From Vanilla planifolia (lineage: Eukaryota > Streptophyta > Magnoliopsida > Asparagales > Orchidaceae), in NCBI GenBank assembly GCA_023846275.1, contig CM043868.1:2375153-2439152 (forward strand): a stretch of 64,000 bases of DNA, given 5' to 3'. Below the pieces are notes generated by a model. The model searched no databases and was not told the DNA's origin. It saw nothing but the letters and a program-made list of their open reading frames with translations. Each line of letters opens with the position of its first letter. Positions within the stretch are counted from its first letter, which is position 1. Positions 40,150 through 51,700 of this stretch are shown here, piece after piece. The position numbers were made by a program, and so were the translations under genes.

Positions 40150-40800
40150 ATCTTGTTGATATTTAAAGCATTGAACTATTGATGACTTTACACTAGAAGA
40201 TGCCTTGGTGGTTTTATTTTTATTATCTCTAGGGCCAACAATGTTCTTCTATGTAGCTCCACTTGAAGCACCTACACATGTCGTCAAATAGAAGCATCCC
40301 CAGTTTGAAAAGGAAACCATCTTATTTTCAAGTAATATTTAATCTTAACACACTTTTGGAATAGTTTATCTAAAGATTGAATATAATACATGAACAATTC
40401 TTTCTTAATGTCTAAACAAAGTGCTGACTTGAATCAAGCCTACATAGTCACGAATCCTCAAATGATGAGCTCATCAAATTTCATTAGATAATTTGAAATT
40501 GACAAATATCCTAACCTTAAGGAAGACAAATTATCAATTAACTTGTGGTATGCATAAGGCAAGTATTTCTATTTCAAAAATTCCTTCATTTCTTACCAAA
40601 TTTTTTTTGCTTTCTCTCTTGTTTTATGTTGTTGAAGGTCCACACATACCCGATGTGTATAAGTAGAACCAATGACTTTGAATTTAACAAATCTCATTTG
40701 ACATTCTTTTGACATGGGTTGCCATTCAAAATTGTCATCCATATCCAAAGGCTAATCAATGAAGGACTTTGTATCAAACCTTCCACCAAAAGTGGAAGCT
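40150..40800 (-). pseudogene. Gypsy gag relic
   Basis: One minus-strand frame reads through about 120 codons with only four stops. It starts FGGRFDTKSFID (near 40,790), then DDNFEWQPMSKECQM, DLQQHKTRE, KIW-stop-EMKEFLK, KYLPYAYHKLIDNL, then SISNYLMKFDEL. These match the gypsy gag order 'F-x-G-x-x-DPxxFLDW', 'WW-x-x-LQ-x-x-R', 'W-x-x-MK-x-x-L-x-x-x-FLP-x-Y' and 'SVxEYTxxFxxL'. A damaged zinc knuckle, VQCFKYQQDNHYA, follows near 40.16 kb, with the second cysteine changed to Y. Confidence 0.85.
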
Positions 40801-41723
40801 TAAATATTAATGTTGTTTGTAATTTCATTATCCTTAGTTCTCTCCATATGACATCTTGGACCCAAATTATCACAATTATTGAACAAACTCTTATTGAGAT
40901 GCCCCTCAAATCCAAGCTTATCATATTACAATAGTTGACCTCTAAAGGAGCCTTTTGACAATCTCATTGTAAAGCATGAAGTAGGGATTTTTAATCCTTC
41001 TATTTATCCCTTTTAAAAAATATAATCTCATGTGATGATAACTTGAATCCTATAATTTTTTAGAGAACCTTCATCATTTAGGGGCTAATTCTTTTATTAA
41101 ATAATTCCTTGGATTCTATCAATCTACTTATTTTCCCATTGTTGATTTATAGTTTATTAGGTTTGGCGTAGGGTAAGATCAAAAAGACCACAATCAAATT
41201 TTAAGTCTCTAACATTCTTGATAAGTTTATGCAATACCTCATTAGTTAGAATTTGCATTACGAATTTGTTTATCTAATTTTGCATCCTCCAAATAATGTT
41301 ATCTCTTCACCTTCCATGTGGATTCCCTCAAACCTAACAATCCCTATTGCAAGAAATCTCTATGAAAATATAAGCTCCAATGCAACTCTAACATGGTGTG
41401 AGTTAAATACTGATGGGTAACCCTAAATGTTGTGATAAGGAAATGACATTATTAAACAAGTGATTTCAATTTTAGAAATATTTTTGAATTTTGTTTTCGC
41501 TTTCCTTATTGGTTTTAACTAAATAGAAAGAGATATTAATTGACAAAACTTTTTTATGGTAGTTTTAATCATAAAGGTCATAAATAACAAAGAGTCAAAT
41601 AATAAGATTAGTAAATATTTATGAGTTTTATGTATAGAACAAAAGTGTTATTGTTTAGAAAACTTAATTTTTTTTACATATAACTTCAAATCAAGAAAAA
41701 TAGAAAGAAAACATATATATAGA

Positions 41724-42790
41724 TGTGTGGGAGTTTAATGAGAAAATTTTGATAAGCTAAATATCTCATATGATTATAAATCACTAAGAGATTTACACAA
41801 TTAGAAATCCAAATCAAGTTTTGTTCTAGGAGAATGAATTTTAGAGTACATAAGTGAAATATGATGTTTTGGGATTCTTTAGAGAGTCTAGTTAGAACAT
41901 CATAAAATCTACGCAACCAAAGTATTTTGACAGTTTTTTTTAGCAATTGTAAGAAATATCAACCAAAACAATAAGATTAATAGTTAGGAGAATGCTACAT
42001 TAGAGAATAGCTTTAAGGAAATGTAGAAGTAAGCTAAAAATTTCACAATTAAAAAACACAAAGAGAGTAAACAAGATAGCATTGTAATGCTAACCATTGC
42101 TTGATTTCAATTAGATAATTGAATTATTTGCTCAAATTCACTCTACTTCTTAAGAACACTAATGGAATTAAAACAAAATATATAGCATAAGAGTACAAGC
42201 ATTTAAATATGGCAAAAGAAGCAAAGTGAAGAGACTTAAATACCCTCATTAAGATTTATTTCCCAATGAAGTTAGAAGGATCGCTTGATGTAGTTTATTT
42301 GATCCTCCAATACTTGTGCAAAAATACCCTTTGTCTACTTATGGACTCGACTGACATTAACTGCCTTGTGGAATCATAGAACTACATCGTGTTTAGTGTT
42401 AGCATGAAATTTAAAGGAATGCCCAAAACAAAAGCAACAATTCTTGGAAAAGTTATGAAATAATCCTAGACTTTTGGTAAATGACTTGATTTGCCAAAAA
42501 AAAATTTCAAAACCATATCAAGCATAAGATATAAATCAAAATATACAATTTATATTTTTAAATTTCAAATATCTTACATACACTTAGTACTTTTATACAC
42601 TAACAAGCTCTATCGTTGAAAAAATCAATACATAATGTAGATAAAACTGAAATACCGGAATACAATAAAAAAGATTGAAACACTTGTTAATATAGCATGG
42701 TATGGGTACATTTTTGTAGAAGTAGTCTGTAAATCTTGAGCATGTTAAACATACTTGTCTGGTAGGTGACACGCACGAGATGATCGATGA
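41724..42790 (-). repeat. 5' LTR of the minus-strand gypsy element
   Basis: Partner of 37,090-38,116. The plus-strand start is TGTGTGGGAG at 41,724. No tRNA-Met-like primer complement was seen on its inner side. Confidence 0.75.
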
Positions 42791-43477
42791 AGCTTTGGTC
42801 AACTTAGGGATTTAAAAAATCAATTTGGCACATCGAACTTGAACACTAATGCATGCTTCACATTGATCTAGAAATGAGTGAAAGTTTGTAGACCAATTTT
42901 GCACTCATCTTTCAAAGTGAGATCCTTTGTTACTTGAATGATGCTTTAACCATTCAACCTTGTTCAACTTAAGAGGCACACAAGATCTTACAAAACCAAT
43001 GAGGCAACCTATTCTATCTTTTCGAGTTAGAAAGCCTGAATAGGTTTTGGTGATAAACGGTTCTCCAGGCAAAACAAAAAGAAATATGCATGCAGGATTT
43101 TTAATATAAATTTAACGTTCTAACGATCGAGTTGAATTGAGACCGAGAAAGTTCTCTGGAGCTCTCATGATCCATTTTCTTTTTCTTACTTCTTGAGGGA
43201 AAGCATGCGAACAAATGATGGAAGAAAGCTTTATTGCGCGTGCAGCAGTAACAGTACACTAATGCATTATACATGCAAGACATACAAATGTGAAAGGATG
43301 CCTTATTCTTTCCACATGGTTTACTCTGCAGTTTAAGTAACAGCTTCTCATGGCGACTGTGAATGGACAGCAGAAAGATCGAAGAAAAGTTGAAGGAATC
43401 CAAGATATGATTATGGTTGCGGCGGGGGATCCCACCGGCGTTAGATGGAGGTGGTATGAAAGTGGAGAATGGACATT
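42791..43477. other. 3' flank of the Ole e 1 family gene
   Basis: From about 43.1 kb the base composition becomes richer in G+C, consistent with the 3' untranslated region of the minus-strand gene. An open frame at 43,101-43,496 on the minus strand overlaps the end of that gene in another frame and is taken as untranslated sequence. Confidence 0.55.
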
Positions 43478-44023
43478 TTAAGGCTTGCGTGACCACCGCT
43501 GACCTCCAAGAGATGCATTCTCCGTAGCAGACGTTTCTGGCTCCTGGTAGCAGAGCTCCGGTTGATGTAAAGGCTTAAAGGTGAAAAAACCAGCAGAGAA
43601 CACATGAACGCCGTCTCTTCTTGACTTGAGGTGCGGGCCTGTAGAAGTTGCTGAGGAAGCCACAGAGCAGAAAGGTTCACTGCTTTTTATTAATTCCACA
43701 GAGCAGGCCCTTATCGTTTCTATGCTTCCGCTTACTTCCGGGGAGAGACGAACTCTGAAAACTCCACGTTTGTTTGTCTTTGCTTCTTTCTTAAAACACG
43801 CTGAAATCTTTCCATTGCCACAGCAGCGTACTGCCACAGTAGCACCTGGAAGGAAATGGTTGAACTTGGTGACCTCCTGCCGAAAGCATGTGTCACAGTA
43901 AACGGTACCCACCACAATTGCAGATGGAGTGTGCTGTTGCGGTTGGGAAGCAGCAGATGACAAGAAGATGAAACAGGCGGTGGAAGTTATTGCGCAGAAC
44001 AAGAGTCTAAGGATCCTTGCCAT
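43478..44023 (-). CDS. Pollen Ole e 1 allergen / extensin family secreted protein
   Basis: A 181-residue protein. The family is made of small cysteine-rich secreted plant proteins found in pollen and many other tissues; no enzyme activity is established. I start at ATG 44,023 because MARILRLLF opens a clear signal peptide (about residues 1-25, hydrophobic core CAITSTACFIFLSSAA). The open frame extends 41 codons further upstream, but that part looks non-coding. The family signature VVGTVYCDTC sits at 37-46, followed by LPGATVAVRCCG, SACFKKEA, a GVFRV strand and RACSVEL. The end is FTFKPLHQPELCYQE, close to the usual 'FTYKPLKQPxLCYKK' ending. The last 20 residues are not typical and could be read-through past a lost or spliced end. 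The gene appears intronless. Tissue of expression cannot be told from sequence. Confidence 0.88.
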   Translation of the reverse strand: MARILRLLFCAITSTACFIFLSSAASQPQQHTPSAIVVGTVYCDTCFRQEVTKFNHFLPGATVAVRCCGNGKISACFKKEAKTNKRGVFRVRLSPEVSGSIETIRACSVELIKSSEPFCSVASSATSTGPHLKSRRDGVHVFSAGFFTFKPLHQPELCYQEPETSATENASLGGQRWSRKP

Positions 44024-44078
44024 TATCTGAAGCTTGCAAGGCTTAAGAACAGAGACTTGGAATTTCTCCTTTGCTACC

Positions 44079-44085
44079 TTTATAA
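44079..44085 (-). promoter_or_regulatory. Candidate TATA box of the Ole e 1 family gene
   Basis: TATAAAG on the minus strand lies 56 bases upstream of the chosen ATG. It would place transcription start about 25 bases before the ATG. In AT-rich DNA such matches arise by chance, so this is tentative. Confidence 0.35.
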
Positions 44086-44159
44086 GTCTTGCTGAAATCC
44101 CAGAATGGAGCTTGGACTCCATGTGGATCATAGTACCAACAACCAACTGTAAGCAGCAT

Positions 44160-44345
44160 AAAGAGCATTCAATGATGCAGTGACTACGTAACGAGAGATG
44201 ATAGCATAAGTGAGGTCTCTAATGGCGAAGCCGGTGAAGGAAGGATGCCTTCATTTATGTGCTCTTGCTTTAATTAGTGTTGTGTTGGGTTCGATGTCAC
44301 GGATGAGAGTCTTTGGCCACATAATAGGGCGGTTTGTTGGATGAG
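44160..44345. other. Upstream region of the Ole e 1 family gene
   Basis: This stretch is richer in G+C than the surrounding intergenic DNA and probably contains promoter sequence. On the opposite strand it contains a 40-codon open frame (44,222-44,344) starting MAKPVKEG with a hydrophobic stretch; it is not supported as a gene. Confidence 0.4.
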
Positions 44346-44699
44346 GTATGCCTTATTTATTTTGCAACACTATATGGATTTATTTGCTTCATTAAAGCTA
44401 TAGTGTACGTTTTGTAAGTCAATCTATCAATTGACATGATGAAAATTTAGAAAAGTTATGGTCCTTTTTAGAAAAGCAGGAATTTGTTTTTGAATAAAAA
44501 TGACCTTTTAATAAGAATATGATTGGCTGGAAAAAGATCTTCATTAAATAGTTGACAAACAAATTTATAGTTTTGTTGCTGTTTGAACATTTTTTGAAGA
44601 GTTTGAGGGTGAACTGCAATCTTCATTGAATCAATTGAGTTACCCATTTTTTGCTTCTCTTTTAATTAGTAGTGGGGAGCAATGTCTATCTTTTTCTCA

Positions 44700-45190
44700 A
44701 ATTTTAGCTTTGTAATTAATTCATCTCAATTTCTATTCTTTAAGCATATGATTTTTGTGGCTTGAAGCAATTGATTTTCCTAGGTTTGGTATTTCAATAC
44801 TTTTCTCATTTTGATTGTAAATATGCATTGAATCTTGATTAACTTAAAGTTCTATTACATCTTATTTTTGAATATCTTTTCATATTTGGTTTTAGAATAT
44901 TTATATTATATCTATTTTCTGAGATATTATGAAATTTCTTGAATCAAATGTATTTTGAAAAATTCATGTACTTTTCTAAGAATGTTATAAATACTCTACT
45001 ATATGAGGATTTAAGTATATATCTTTCCTTTTAGTTTTCTTTTTTAATATACTATTTCATAATTATATTTTCTCTATAATAAAGTTTTGTTACATTGTCT
45101 ATAAATATAATGCAAATCTTAAGTGAGTTATATAAATTGTTTTATTTTGACATATGTGTGATTATTTATTTTATTTATTTGATCTTTGCA
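44700..45190 (+). repeat. Probable 5' LTR of Copia-2, left end unclear
   Basis: The sequence just upstream of the Copia-2 primer site behaves like an LTR: TATAAATA at about 44,988, a short run into gag-leader DNA, and an end of gatctttgca at 45,190. The left boundary was not found, and the 3' LTR lies outside the window or is lost. Confidence 0.5.
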
Positions 45191-45198
45191 TAATAAGT

Positions 45199-45210
45199 TG
45201 ATATTAGAGC
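45199..45210 (+). other. Copia-2 primer binding site
   Basis: TGATATTAGAGC differs at two positions from TGGTATCAGAGC, the tRNA-Met-complementary primer site of plant copia elements. The following caaggttttga also fits the usual context. Confidence 0.8.
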
Positions 45211-45280
45211 AAGGTTTTGAAATTAATTTGGTTATTAAGAAAGAAGGATGTCACACAGCACCAACATTGAAAGTTTTATT

Positions 45281-45571
45281 AGAAGAAATAGTTTCAATTT
45301 TTATCATATCAAGATACACACTTTCTTAAAATAATAAGATACGTGTGCACCTCTATCAAAAAAGCATAGTGGAATAAATGATGTTGAGTCAACTGAATAA
45401 GAAGAGAAAGTGCACCCATTGATTTTACTTTAATTTTTGGATGAAGTAATCTATGAATTTTCAAATGAAGGGGTCTATAGTGAAAGTTAGAGAGCCTTTA
45501 TATGATAAAATCTCTAACTAATAAGTTGTGAAAAATATCTATTCTCTCTTTGTGTGAAGGAAGGTATGCCC

Positions 45572-45661
<90 letters not shown>

Positions 45662-46690
45662 AATTAACTTCTATTTTATTGGATCTTAAAAAATATTGAT
45701 GTTAAGGTAGAAGATGAGGATGCTTCCCTTATTCTATTAGTTTCTTTTACTTATATCATATGAAAATTTTGTAAATGTTTTCTATATCAAAAAAGATCAC
45801 ATTACTTTAGAAGAAGTTAGATCTAACCTTCATACATGATATTATGACTTAAGGCATCTAGAAGTAGTGGGAGACAATTCAACATTTGTGTTAGTTTGCA
45901 TCTATTCTTTTAAAGTTAAGCTAATGAAGATAAAGATTAACAGAAAATCAAAATTGAAAATTGATCCAAAGGACATTTGTCACACCTAACCTTTTTGTAA
46001 ACTATTTTTATAATTTAACAAAATGCCTTGGCGCATGATGACCTATGCAGCCAGTACACTTGGCTAGCCACTATCCACTTTCTATACTTGACGTTCAAAG
46101 TGATGTGTCACCTTGAATGAATGCTTGACTTTAGCTTTAGTGCATCAAGAAATCAAAATTAACTTAAGCAAACAATCTGAAGGCATCTAAATAATCAAAC
46201 TAGAAGAAAAAAGACATACCCTGGTTTGGCCTAGAGCTTGCCAAAAATCCCATATAGGCTAGCTAACTTGAGGTGTGTAAGAATATCTATAAGAAACTAG
46301 GATATTGGAAGAATGATTATTCAAAGCAAAAGGATTAAGTTGTTGCAATTACTCATGAAGATTCCTCTTTTGATATAGAGTTAATACTATGTATTATTGA
46401 TCAATAATGTCCATTGTATAAATAAGTATTAGGCAATGCTTATTTTTATTGTATGCGTTCGTATAAAAATTACTTTTTAACATATAAAGAGAAAGAGGAA
46501 ATGTTCTATTAAGAAATAATGTACTTTACAAAATAGTTGGCATTGGCTCCATTTAGATTAAAATGTTTGATGATGTTGTTATGACTCTTATTGATGTTCA
46601 ATGTGTTTTAGAGTTGAAGAAAAATCTTATATCTTTGGGTGTTATGGACTCCAAAGGATTTAAATATAATAGTGAAGTTGGAGAATTATA
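45281..46690 (+). pseudogene. Copia-2 gag and protease-to-integrase linker, decayed
   Basis: The gag frame starts NSFNFYHIKIHTFLK (45,287 on), then CAPLSKKHSGINDVEST, EEKVHPLILL and DEVIYEFSNEG. It follows the plant copia gag pattern 'FxLWxIKMxxLL...APL...DLEEKAHSTILLCLxDEVIxEV'. After an inserted AT microsatellite it resumes as LKNIDVKVEDEDASLILLVS. At 46,576-46,690 ELKKNLISLGVMDSKGFKY gives the block that precedes the integrase zinc domain. Stops and shifts are frequent. The protease core itself was not recognised. The frame is cut at 46,702 by the outer gypsy-like element and resumes at 62,824. Confidence 0.88.
45575..45659. repeat. (AT)n microsatellite inside the Copia-2 gag
   Basis: An uninterrupted 85-base AT run sits between the gag segments ending EGMPL and starting LKNIDV. 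About 20 codons that normally join these segments are missing. Confidence 0.95.
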
Positions 46691-46697
46691 GATCAAT

Positions 46698-46702
46698 AAA
46701 AG
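46698..46702 (+). repeat. Target-site duplication (left) of the outer gag-only element
   Basis: AAAAG, matched by AAAAG at 62,819-62,823. Removing the element and one copy rejoins the Copia-2 frame without a shift. Confidence 0.85.
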
Positions 46703-47854
46703 TGTAGTATCTCTAAAGTGGAGACAAATAATTCAATATTATTTTAAGAATTTTAAATTGTCACTTATTTTAAGATTGATTATAGAATTCATGAGGATGG
46801 AGAAATTTTTACATCCCAAACATAAAAGAAAATAATTAGAATTATTTTAAATTATTTGGATTTTTAGAAAAAAATAGAGATTTTTAAGAATTATAATAAT
46901 TTTTCTTTAAGAAATCGTACAACATAAAAATGAGGTTCGACAATTCAACGGAGAGACATGAATAGGAAACTTTAGGCGTACTAATTATTAAAAAAATATA
47001 TGGCACCAATTTGGTAAGAATATAAATTTTTTAGGCATTAAAATGAAGGAATTATAATTTATCAAAATTTATTTAGGAGTTTTAAAGAAATACAAAATTT
47101 TGTTAAAATAATAAATGAACTAAACAATTATAAAAAATTATTAAGACTTATAATATAAAAAGATAAGTTTAATAAAACCTTCTTGACTAAAAAATAAGGT
47201 AAGATAGTCATGGAGTTAAAAGCAAAAGTGAGTGCACAAATAATAATAATAATTAAATGTGTTAAGTTTGGAAATTACTAAAATTATTAAATGTCATTGA
47301 AAGAAGATGAAATTTGTCCAACAAGTAGATCTCACCAAGGAAAAAAATATTACAAGTTCTAAAATTTAATTAAAATAAATTTTAATTAATCTTAAAATCT
47401 AATTTCCTAAACCTTAAACATGTAATCGATGGGGTAAATCAACTACTAACAGCATTACTTGACACAAATTGTCATATTCCAATGGGCTATTGGGTTGGGG
47501 ATGCATAATTATGAAGAGACATAGCCATTAGAAGAATTGAAAGTGATGAGATTGAGAAATAGTGTAATAATGTTATAAATAAGGAGATACAATTAGTAAA
47601 TGGAAAAGAAAGGGTGAGAAGAGCTAGGCTAAGAGCATTAGAAAGAAGAGAGAGAGATAAGAAGTTTTGGAGATAGGTTGAGAGGAGTCGAGCAAGAATT
47701 GAGAAGGGAAAGTGAGGAATTTGGAATGATAACAATAGTTAGTACTATACTAGTATAGTAACACTTCGGAAGACAAGAAGAAATTGCGCAAATTGAAAAT
47801 TCAATTCTTGGCACGACCACTATTCAAAAAATCTAAAGATAGGCAAGTTTTGTA

Positions 47855-47905
<51 letters not shown>

Positions 47906-48854
47906 TATTACTTATATTTTAAAGGTTCAATAAGGAATTATCCAAATTTATTCCAACTTAATAATGATTACTATCCATGTTTGTGTTGTAGTGTTTATTT
48001 ATGATTGTTTAGCATGATATTTGCTTGTGTTTGATTTAGCCTATTATTTATTCATGTTGTCTCATCATTATATGTTTATTATTTCTTGATTAGTAGAATA
48101 GCATGCTTTTATAACATGAATTTGAGAATGGTCATATAAAGAAATTAATTAAGTTATTGATTGAAGGGTAAATATAGGAAAATAGAAATGAGTAAGAGTA
48201 AGAGTTGGTTGAAAAGAATGAAACAATTACTTATTTAACTTGAAAGCTTCTTTTTGAAATGATGTATTTCAAAAGTGGGACTATTATCTAGAATGATGTA
48301 TTAGAGAGATGGTAAATGATTTAAATCCTTATTTTAGAATGACATGGTTCAAAAATGGGCATAATTTGGAATGGCATATTTTAGAGATATGATCTAAAAG
48401 AAATTGAATAACTAAAGTCCATTGTCCTTGTACCAACTAAAAGAGAGAAGTAAAAATATGAAATAAATATAGAAAAAAAAAAGAAAAGTCAATTCACATG
48501 ATTTTTGAAAAAACAAAGTTTAGGAGTTTTAGAAAGGGAATAAAAGAAAATAATGATTGATCTATATGGTTTAAAATGTCATTTACTTGTTATATTATAT
48601 GACTTTAACACACAACACATGAAAAATTCATGCTATTTATATATATGTTACATAGATTTTGCTGCTTAGCTAATTACAATTGAATCAACTTACTTTTGGT
48701 CTAATACTTTTAAGTCAAGACGAGACTTAACATAGGATTATCAAGGAGTGTTTGCATCATGGTTACTTGAAGTAGAGTTTGTGTTTTATTTTAGTTATTA
48801 GGGAAAAAAACCATAGAAATGAATGAAAAAAAATTAAAAGTTACTTATATTTGA
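46703..48854 (+). repeat. Outer element LTR1, part before the Copia-1 insertion
   Basis: About 2.15 kb aligning with LTR2 (60,559-62,770). Anchors include ttattttaaattatttggatttttagaaaa, ggcaagttttgtact/ggcaggctttgtgct and aagaaattaattaagttattgattgaaggg. The remaining few tens of bases lie after Copia-1, from 57,393 to about 57,410-57,450. It holds an AT microsatellite at 47,858-47,901. Confidence 0.85.
47858..47901. repeat. (AT)22 microsatellite in LTR1 only
   Basis: A 44-base AT run follows ttttgtactg. The equivalent place in LTR2 (about 61,720-61,745) has ordinary sequence without the repeat. Confidence 0.93.
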
Positions 48855-50693
48855 TGTTGTTTGTGTTGTATGTGATGATCACAAAACTAAGCTAAATATT
48901 ATTAATATCTTATTAAGCTTAGTATTAATTAAAACTTAAGATGTATTATAGCAGTTTGGGTTTGTTGGAGTAAGGATAGTAGTATATATAATGAATGAAG
49001 ATTGATGGTTCAACTTGTAAATTTTGGATCCAAAAATCATGCTTTTAAAGAGTGGCTAATCCACAAAAAATTACATTACTAAATCTCTATAGTTAGCATA
49101 TTAAATCTTTATTTTCTTCATAATTATGACACATGATTATATAATTCATGCATATTTGAGTTATTATTAGGTTATATTTGGTTTTTAAAAATTAAGTATT
49201 TTAAGTTTTTAAAATATTAAAAATTTTCAAATAAAAATGTATAAAATATAATAATAATACTAACAAAAAAAGTTTTGGCCAAAGCACCCAACCCTTCCAT
49301 TATGCTTGAAGGGCTTAGGTCAAATGGCCAATAGTGCTAAGTACTGGTTCTTGGGGAGCCATAGGTCAAGAGCCCAATTGAAACCTAATCAGGTTAGGTT
49401 TGAGTATCGGTTTAAGATATGATTCCTACAGTGGTTTGGGTTGGGTCAAGGCATGACTCTTGAACCTGATTTAGGCATAACAAATTGAGTCAGACTCATT
49501 AATGATAAGTAATTGATTCGGGTTAGGTTAGACCCACTTTAATATTATGCATAAGTGTCATATACAATGATATCCTAAGAGCAAAAGGGAGCAGTTAACC
49601 CCAATATACTATCTATTATATATAGAGGAAGTAATATAAGGACAAATTACATGTGTTATTTTGCAATGTAGGACTAAATAAGCTATTGTCTATTTTAGTT
49701 CCAAACTTGGGTGAATCTGTACCAACCGATCACCCATTTTTGTGATTGAATGATCATGTTTTCTCTACATTTGTAAACAATTTTCTTTCATCCAACTATT
49801 CATTGAGAATGTTTGGTTAAATGGTCAAGAGCCCCTCTACCTTCATGAACATTATCCTAATCACCATCTTCATCCATCTGGCTTTTAGATCAAATGATCT
49901 AGATCATATCTTGTTGTGATTAGATCTAGACCCTTTAACGATTATTTTGATTGAATAGTTCCTATTCTGCCTACCCAAAATCAGATGATAGCTGCATTTC
50001 TTCTTCTTCCCTCGTCCATTGTAATGACTAGCTTATGAAAAAGCTAATTCTAGCAGTTTGAAGAGTTTTTTTATTTCAATTATAAATATAATTAATTTAC
50101 CTACATTTATGATTATTAAATTAACTCTAAAATTTCATAAGTGCCCAAATGAAGTCTAGAACTTATAGCATCAAATTTTAGTGTGTTTACAAGAGTTATA
50201 GATTCTTTCAATTATTATTTCTTCTACTTTCATCTACAAATCTTTTTTGTATCATCCTATTAACATCTATATCATTAATTAATTATATCACTCTTATTTC
50301 AAAGATTTAAAGGTATATGAATTTTGTATACAAAAAGTTTATAAAGCTTTCGATTTTTTTGTATAGTTAAGTTTTATGTATTTTGCTGTCTCATTAGAGC
50401 ATCAATTTGTATTTGGTTTATACCTACCAACCTCAATAAAAGAGAGTGATTAGTGAACATTTGATTAATAATTAGAGATAGATTTAGGCATAGGGGTTTG
50501 GCCAAATCACCTAAAAAATCTTTGTACATTTTTTTTATTGATGAACTGTCTTATTTCATTAACAATTTTCTAAAGAACAATTTTATTTTTAAGCATAAAA
50601 TTTTTTTATTTAATTATTTGAAATAAAAAATTTTTAAACACACAATATACCCCTCTTCTCTTATGCATTTTGTCTCACACAATTTACAACTAG
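48855..50693 (+). repeat. Copia-1 5' LTR
   Basis: About 1.84 kb, beginning TGTTGTTTGTG. It pairs with 55,565-57,387 through blocks such as gatgatcacaaaacta, agtttgggtttgttgga, ttatatttggtttttaaaaatta and atgattcctacagtgg. It closes with ttacaactag just before the primer site. Confidence 0.9.
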
Positions 50694-50705
50694 TGATATC
50701 AGAGT
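50694..50705 (+). other. Copia-1 primer binding site
   Basis: TGATATCAGAGT differs from the tRNA-Met-complementary TGGTATCAGAGC at two positions and directly abuts the LTR end. Confidence 0.85.
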
Positions 50706-50999
50706 AATGTTTCCATAAAAAGAAAGAAATATCTATGAAAAGATTCACATAGCTCTTTCTTATGTTGAGGACAATATGATCTTATTCAAGGGAGCTTCGT
50801 CACATCAAACACCTTTGTTCAAAGGTTAATTTTTTGTTAAAAAAATTGTATGAATTTATTTTTAGAATCCATTGATTTGGAAATTTAAGATATTGTTAAA
50901 AATATATTTGAGTTTCTTGCTAAGATTGTTGGTGGAGAAAAGTAACAAAACTATTAAGTGAACTCATTCTCGAGGAGAAACATAGAGTTCAACTTAATT

Positions 51000-51700
51000 C
51001 TCAGGCTATGAATAGTTTGTGTTGTAGTTTGGGTGCCTTCGAATATATTGAGATCATGAACTTAAAAGTGACACATTAGATTTGGTCTAAACTTGAAGTC
51101 ACCAATGAGAGTACTTGTCAAGTTAAGGAGACTAAAATCAACATACTTGTTTATGAATATAAATTATTTTAGATAAATATGAATGAGAGTATTAAGGTTA
51201 TAACTATAAGATTTAAAAATATTATTTATAATTTATCTAACCTTGGCAAGGAGTTTTCTACTAGTAAACATGTGAGAAAGATTCTTCGAGTTCTTCCTCA
51301 AGAATATGATATGTTGGTGACGATGTTGAAATAAACAAAAAATATTTTGACTATATCACTAGATGTGTTATTAGGTAAGTTTTCAACAAAAGAAATTGAG
51401 CTTGCAAGGAGTACAGATGAAGAACTTATGGCTAAAAAGGAAAAAAAGAAAGAAAGAAGAAATACTAACCTTTGTAGTAAATTCTTCTATAAACTTAGAT
51501 TTTTCAATCTCAAGTAAGGTAGCCCTTATCTCAAAAGGTTTATCTAGATTATTTAACAAAAGATATATGGATAGATGATTTGTCAACAATATGAAAAAGA
51601 AGGGAAAGATGATTTCTCATAAAAAATAATCTTATGAATGCAAACTACCTGGGCATATAAGGCCTAATTACCTCAACTATAAAGAGAGAGTAGTGAAGTT
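51000..51700 (+). pseudogene. Copia-1 gag relic
   Basis: One frame from 51,140 to 51,332 reads NILVYEYKLF, a stop, then MNESIKVITIRFKNII, NLSNLGKEFSTSKHVRKILR and VLPQEYDMLVTML. It matches the plant copia gag block 'YELFKM...ITRFTxIVNxLKxLGKxFxxxExVRKILRSLP'. A damaged zinc knuckle, SYECKLPGHIRPNY (51,630-51,671), keeps the second cysteine and the histidine but has lost the first and last cysteines. Confidence 0.9.

Larger units (their letters stand above)
37090..42790 (-). mobile_element. Ty3/gypsy LTR retrotransposon, degenerate, both LTRs present
   Basis: Two diverged direct repeats of about 1.0-1.1 kb (37,090-38,116 and 41,724-42,790) flank a region of about 3.6 kb. On the minus strand that region reads gag, protease, reverse transcriptase, integrase in the Ty3/gypsy order. 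LTR anchors include gagaatgaatttagag / gagaatgaattttagag, aatcaagccaaagcaataagat / aatcaaccaaaacaataagat and cacacaagatgaacc / cacgcacgagatgatcg. All frames carry stops or shifts. RNase H was not recognised and the RT-to-INT distance is short, so an internal deletion is likely. No primer site or target duplication could be confirmed. Confidence 0.85.

Noticed and set aside
43101..43496. 131-codon open frame on the minus strand overlapping the end of the Ole e 1 family gene
   Set aside because: No domain or signal is visible and it overlaps the true stop; it is best read as 3' untranslated sequence. A splice variant using it was considered but no clear splice sites were seen.
44024..44146. Upstream extension of the Ole e 1 family frame by 41 codons
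   Set aside because: It would place the signal peptide internally, which does not fit a secreted protein; the ATG at 44,023 is preferred.
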